In this document: positions 35,301-37,445 of the stretch, one piece after another
Numbering within the stretch: position 1 is the stretch's first letter
How the letters are laid out: every line of letters begins with the position of its first letter
Assembly: GCA_029820945.1 (NCBI GenBank)
Contig: JALGUJ010000035.1
Location: 1-37,445 of the forward strand
From: Candidatus Zipacnadia bacterium
GTDB lineage: Bacteria > Armatimonadota > Zipacnadia > Zipacnadales > UBA5352
Reading direction: 5' to 3'
Length of the DNA stretch: 37,445 nucleotides
Notes under the pieces: model-generated
Seen by the model: the letters and a program-made list of their open reading frames with translations, nothing else
Databases searched by the model: none
Told to the model about the DNA's origin: nothing
Made by a program: the position numbers and the translations under genes

Positions 35301-35648
35301 CCAGTACCACGTCGCCTGCGGATCGAGCGCGGGCAGAGCATTGTAGAAGTTAAACTCGCAGGTCACGTCCACGATCGGGTCCGCGAACTCGGGACTGTCG
35401 GCGATCTGCAGCGTGAACCGGTGCATCGCATCGCCGAAGTCCTCGGGGAAGTTCGCGTTGTACGGCCAGCTCATCCTGGGCGGGTTCAGGCCCACGACCT
35501 CCCCATCCGCCGGCCGCCAGTTGACGTATCGGCACCACTCGCTGCGCGGGTTGACCGGTATCACCGAGTCCGCGCCGATCCGCACCGGCGCCGCGTCGGC
35601 GACAACGGTGAGCAACGCAAGACAGCACATGAGCGCCATCCTGTCCAT
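32364..35648 (-). CDS. DUF4962/heparinase II/III-like secreted lyase with inserted CBMs
   Basis: 1094 aa from the ATG at 35648, which opens a signal peptide (MALMCCLALLTVVADA); a GAGGGG lies ~9 nt upstream. Residues ~25-145 are a beta domain with an Fn3-like feel (MSWPYN, then FTLQIADSPEF). HPRVLLRPERMSELR (~156) begins the helical toroid, which continues to MNSFAWRGS (~320). The toroid is interrupted by a CBM35-like module (FEAEDLALTGS, ~329 on) and a second jelly roll (NLLRNGDFSQ), and resumes at VRGSSLAGLCSSHQFEA (~595). YFDTALPDAHLGRNPFYRRIG and MDHHAWGNQ follow, as in DUF4962 proteins. The beta-sandwich C-terminal third has GGYSHSFNSDGSVQLHAYGQ and HNVALIDGLGQ, resembling the heparinase II/III catalytic sheet. 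It is divergent from the sulfatase. Lyase activity is probable, substrate unknown. Confidence 0.82.
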   Translation of the reverse strand: MDRMALMCCLALLTVVADAAPVRIGADSVIPVNPRSEWCRYVNWRPADGEVVGLNPPRMSWPYNANFPEDFGDAMHRFTLQIADSPEFADPIVDVTCEFNFYNALPALDPQATWYWRVGYDVGTERERWSDTRSFTIGRDAEVWDRSALARLDLASMGHPRVLLRPERMSELRALAADDRGSEAALQYLQRRADGILQQPWWEDFPQTDRTEEPERDFYRIAEDLAVVAFVWKITEDDRYAGVVERAVTWASYPPGGRASPEGLGGDGNEDATQGNEFLALLFDWLYEDLTEEQRAVMIHSLEWRIDHIMNSFAWRGSRSTGPMLRMTFRSEREAATFEAEDLALTGSTRVIEDERASGGRIVELAGEDAAISLTIALDRGPYVVEVAGHGPAPDQDAFFVALDDGDRQRTFVSEWGEASVTVEVREAGEHVIDITPSEVGVRIDRVRVDVHGDQRLKLPRATDWREFSWEITAPAQGTRLVAEAFNYYAGGEVWWDALFVGRSPNGPNLLRNGDFSQAADGAPEGWRYAQYGTDSEGRYAPDGGTVGIICPDASDRGAWGQTLTITEPGTYYVRGRYRTDKSMMTAAVRGSSLAGLCSSHQFEASMDTAVCGLVLAEHSEVGREWFELMLNYLLGVTCGHGFDEAWNEGAGYGTSKNKWLTNASLYFDTALPDAHLGRNPFYRRIGSFFRRIIPVGMDHHAWGNQRNASRGNHLASFRKMAYLTGDGRLLYNWHSYGGERASTWRAWIEYCLPAYYDEPEPVPESEFVEVFDVGGWAMAATGPPSDPATYKEGAGVILQCRPRGGYSHSFNSDGSVQLHAYGQMLNHGGGTSANQDAYAYHTMSHNVALIDGLGQAQPASGMLHPTYGHICGHREAELADGGRLVYFAADPTLCYPHEPGSFSRWSLPLREPYTERALPYLESYVRHVLFVRGRYFVIYDDLRCAQPATFTWLWHILPDDPLSFDRETFAIDYMAGDVPVRLQHIYRPDLLVLDDRQGLDGRVNPITGEDYRAQLKGDIIEGHNLWVSTAEPAPNWGFLAVVYPQPPDGEIPPIERIDDRTVRVGEDVICFDPASAAADEAAIVVDCAAFRHQ

Positions 35649-35751
35649 GATATGGGCCCCTCTCCGCCGGCTGAGCACGCAGGGGAACCTTCGCGCAGCA
35701 TCGACGCAATCCTCCAGAGGGGATTGAGCCCGCGACAGAGAACCTATCATC
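35649..35751. promoter_or_regulatory. Short divergent promoter region, lyase-like and sulfatase genes
   Basis: Only ~100 bp separates the two divergent starts, so both promoters must lie here or overlap the genes. No consensus -35/-10 pair or clear operator is visible. The shared region suggests coregulation of lyase-like and sulfatase genes. Confidence 0.4.
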
Positions 35752-37179
35752 ATGCGCTCCCGTGATCTGGCCCTCAGCAAGCCAATGACCCGCCGCGAGG
35801 CCATCCGAGTGATGGCCGGCGCCGCACTTGGAGGTGCCGCAGCACTCACCATGGGGTTACCAAGCAGATCCGAGGCCGCACCGGAAGGCTCGAACCGACC
35901 GCCGAACATCATCTTCATCCTGGCCGATGACCTCGGCTACGGAGACCTCGGCTGCTACGGCCAGCAGACCATTCAGACCCCGCGCATCGACCGGATGGCG
36001 GCCGAGGGCATCCGCTACACCGACGCCTACGCGGGCAGCACCGTCTGCGCGCCCTCGCGCTGCTGCCTGATGACCGGCCGCGACACGGGGCGCGCATTCA
36101 TACGCGGCAATGCGCGCGTGCCGCTGCCGCCCGAGGACCGGACGGTGGCGGAGTACCTCAAGGAGGTCGGCTACGCCACCGGAATCGTGGGCAAGTGGGG
36201 CCTGGGCGAACCGGACAGCTACGGGATCCCGAACCGCCATGGCTTCGACTACTGGTTCGGCTACCTCAATCAGCGCCGCGCGCATAACTATTACATCGAC
36301 TACCTGTGGGAGAACGAGCAGAAGTACTATCTGCCCGGCAACGAGGGCGACGGGCGCGAGACCTACTCGCACGAGCTGATCGTGGACCGCGGGCTGCAGT
36401 TCATCCGCGATCACGCCCACGAGCCATTCTTCGCCTACTTCGCGGTCACACTCCCGCACGCCAACAACGAGCGCGGCCGCGAGACGGGCGACGGCATGGA
36501 GGTGCCCGACTACGGCATCTACGCCGACCGTGACTGGCCGAACCCCCAGAAGGGCCACGCGGCGATGATCTCACTGCTCGACCGCGACGTGGGCCGCATC
36601 CTCGACCTGCTGGGGGAGCTGGACATCGACGAGAACACGCTGGTGCTCTTCAGCTCCGACAACGGGCCCCACAAGGAGGGTGGCGCCGACCCGGCCTTCT
36701 TCAACTCCTCCGGGCCGCTGCGCGGCTACAAGCGCGATCTCTACGAGGGCGGCATCCGCGTGCCCACGATCGCGCGCTGGCCCGGCCGCATCGAGGCCGG
36801 CACCGACAGCGACTACCCGTGGGCGTTCTGGGACTTCCTGCCCACCTGCGCGGAGCTGGCGGGCTTTGAGGCGCCGCAGGGCATCGAGGGCGTCTCCGTG
36901 GCCCCCACGCTCTTCGGCGAGGCCGGCCCCGAGCGCGAGTTCCTCTACTGGGAGTTCCAGCAGCGGGAGCTCAAGCAGGCCGTGCGCATCGGCGACATGA
37001 AGGCCGTGCGCAAGGGCATGACGCGCGCGACCGAGGTCTACGACCTGCGCGAGGACATCTCCGAGGCGAACGATATCGCCGCCGACCATCCGGATGTCGT
37101 CGCGCGCGCCGAGGAGCTGTTCGCGACCTGGCGCACCGACTCGGAGGAGTTCCCGGTCAGGGACCCCGCTCTGCAGTAG
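35752..37179 (+). CDS. S1-family sulfatase with Tat-type signal
   Basis: 475 aa. A twin-arginine-type leader (MTRREAIRVMAG, then a hydrophobic run ending SEA) follows a short extension; the ATG at 35785 is an alternative start. Type I sulfatase motifs are present: metal-binding LADDLGYGDLG, the formylglycine motif CAPSR (C99-R103) with LMTGR, the catalytic-lysine motif GKWGLG, and the metal Asp/Asn pair SSDNGPH. FGYLNQRRAHNYYIDYLW and LREDISEANDIA are typical of bacterial S1 exosulfatases from polysaccharide degraders. It should be matured by a formylglycine-generating enzyme (not in the window) and folded before Tat export. It probably desulfates an oligosaccharide released by the neighbouring lyase-like proteins; the linkage is unknown. 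Confidence 0.9.
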   Translation: MRSRDLALSKPMTRREAIRVMAGAALGGAAALTMGLPSRSEAAPEGSNRPPNIIFILADDLGYGDLGCYGQQTIQTPRIDRMAAEGIRYTDAYAGSTVCAPSRCCLMTGRDTGRAFIRGNARVPLPPEDRTVAEYLKEVGYATGIVGKWGLGEPDSYGIPNRHGFDYWFGYLNQRRAHNYYIDYLWENEQKYYLPGNEGDGRETYSHELIVDRGLQFIRDHAHEPFFAYFAVTLPHANNERGRETGDGMEVPDYGIYADRDWPNPQKGHAAMISLLDRDVGRILDLLGELDIDENTLVLFSSDNGPHKEGGADPAFFNSSGPLRGYKRDLYEGGIRVPTIARWPGRIEAGTDSDYPWAFWDFLPTCAELAGFEAPQGIEGVSVAPTLFGEAGPEREFLYWEFQQRELKQAVRIGDMKAVRKGMTRATEVYDLREDISEANDIAADHPDVVARAEELFATWRTDSEEFPVRDPALQ

Positions 37180-37330
37180 CCGAAGAGCGCGGTCACGGGC
37201 AACTGCCGCCGCCCGGTGGAGGGACGGCGCTCCTCGCCGGTATCGCGCGGCTTCGGCAGGCGACGACTACCCGTCCGCTGAGGCGGAGTCGCCCCAGTCC
37301 ATGTTCCACACGGCGGCAACCGGTAGTAGG
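37180..37330. other. Intergenic region with a possible prepilin-tail remnant
   Basis: No complete gene. On the minus strand, 37320-37265 can be read as a VWNMDWGD-type tail ending in TAG, similar to the WNIVWND tail of the gene beyond the terminator. It may be a relic or coincidence. Confidence 0.25.
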
Positions 37331-37361
37331 TGAGGCCCGCGGCGAGTAGCCGCGGGCCTCA
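37331..37361. terminator. Bidirectional terminator between convergent genes
   Basis: TGAGGCCCGCGG (37331-37342) and CCGCGGGCCTCA (37350-37361) form a perfect 12-bp stem with a 7-nt loop, CGAGTAG. It lies between the sulfatase (plus) and the gene entering from the right (minus). There is no T-run on either strand, as often in GC-rich genomes. Confidence 0.75.
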
Positions 37362-37389
37362 TCGAGCACAGGACTGCCGGGATCGCCGG

Positions 37390-37445
37390 TCAGTCATTCC
37401 ACACGATGTTCCAGGGCGGCCGGCGGTCGTTGGCCGACCCGCCGG
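37390..37445 (-). CDS. 3' end of an unidentified gene, possibly a DUF1559-type prepilin
   Basis: On the minus strand the frame is open from the window edge to TGA at 37392-37390 and encodes a 17-residue tail ending RPPWNIVWND. A Trp-Asn-rich ending with a strong terminator ~30 bp downstream resembles what I recall of DUF1559 type II secretion/prepilin-like proteins of Planctomycetota and Armatimonadota. The evidence is only the tail, so the family is a guess. Confidence 0.3.
   Translation of the reverse strand, partial: GGSANDRRPPWNIVWND

Noticed and set aside
1..37445. CRISPR arrays, insertion sequences, prophage or integron signals, tRNA or rRNA genes
   Set aside because: No regularly spaced repeats, transposase or integrase motifs, terminal inverted repeats, or tRNA/rRNA-like sequences were seen on reading through; short ones could still be missed without a search tool.

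Overview
The window is GC-rich (about two-thirds G+C by eye) bacterial DNA with 18 recognisable protein-coding genes, two of them cut by the window edges. It is dominated by very large secreted carbohydrate-active-type proteins (LamG, CBM9-like, CBM35/CBM6-like, F5/8-C-like, BNR_4-like, heparinase II/III and DUF4962-like, S1 sulfatase). TadE/TadG-type genes, a T-box leader and possible DUF1559-type prepilin tails are also present. No SusC/SusD pair, ribosomal gene or other marker is present. The mix suggests an uncultured heterotroph of the Armatimonadota type, or another polysaccharide-degrading lineage of Planctomycetota-like habit. The T-box argues mildly for a Terrabacteria-side lineage. 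This placement is inference only.

Left arm (1-21264), polysaccharide region. A forward run holds a CBM9-ended protein (partial), a 1207-aa lyase-like protein overlapping it by one base, a CBM protein coupled to that by ATGA, and an F5/8-C plus TIM-barrel protein. Facing it is a minus-strand two-gene operon: a BNR_4-type protein (14041-16449), then a 1521-aa LamG/CBM9/GH-like protein (9453-14018). Divergent from that operon is a 1380-aa heparinase II/III protein (16670-20812). All full-length members begin with secretion signals, or in one case have a signal-like segment behind a doubtful start.

Centre (21265-28551), housekeeping and surface genes. An SbcD/YhaO-like nuclease and an SbcC/YhaN-like ATPase overlap by 4 bp on the minus strand, behind a Gfo/Idh/MocA oxidoreductase. 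After a gene-free stretch of about 620 bp with a long hairpin, TadE-like and VWA-bearing TadG-like genes run forward and end at a strong hairpin terminator.

Right-centre (28552-32279). An extended -10 promoter and a T-box leader with an ATC (Ile) specifier precede cimA (citramalate synthase, the first step of the pyruvate route to isoleucine). An RsmJ-like methyltransferase overlaps the cimA stop. Upstream on the same strand is an HdeD-like membrane protein. The tRNA-Ile sensor and the isoleucine enzyme agree functionally.

Right arm (32364-37445), polysaccharide genes again. A DUF4962/heparinase-like protein with carbohydrate-binding modules inserted in its helical domain is divergent from a Tat-type S1 sulfatase. 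A 12-bp perfect terminator hairpin and the tail of a minus-strand gene close the window. Together the secreted proteins look like a SusCD-less locus for an acidic, probably sulfated polysaccharide; the substrate cannot be read from sequence.
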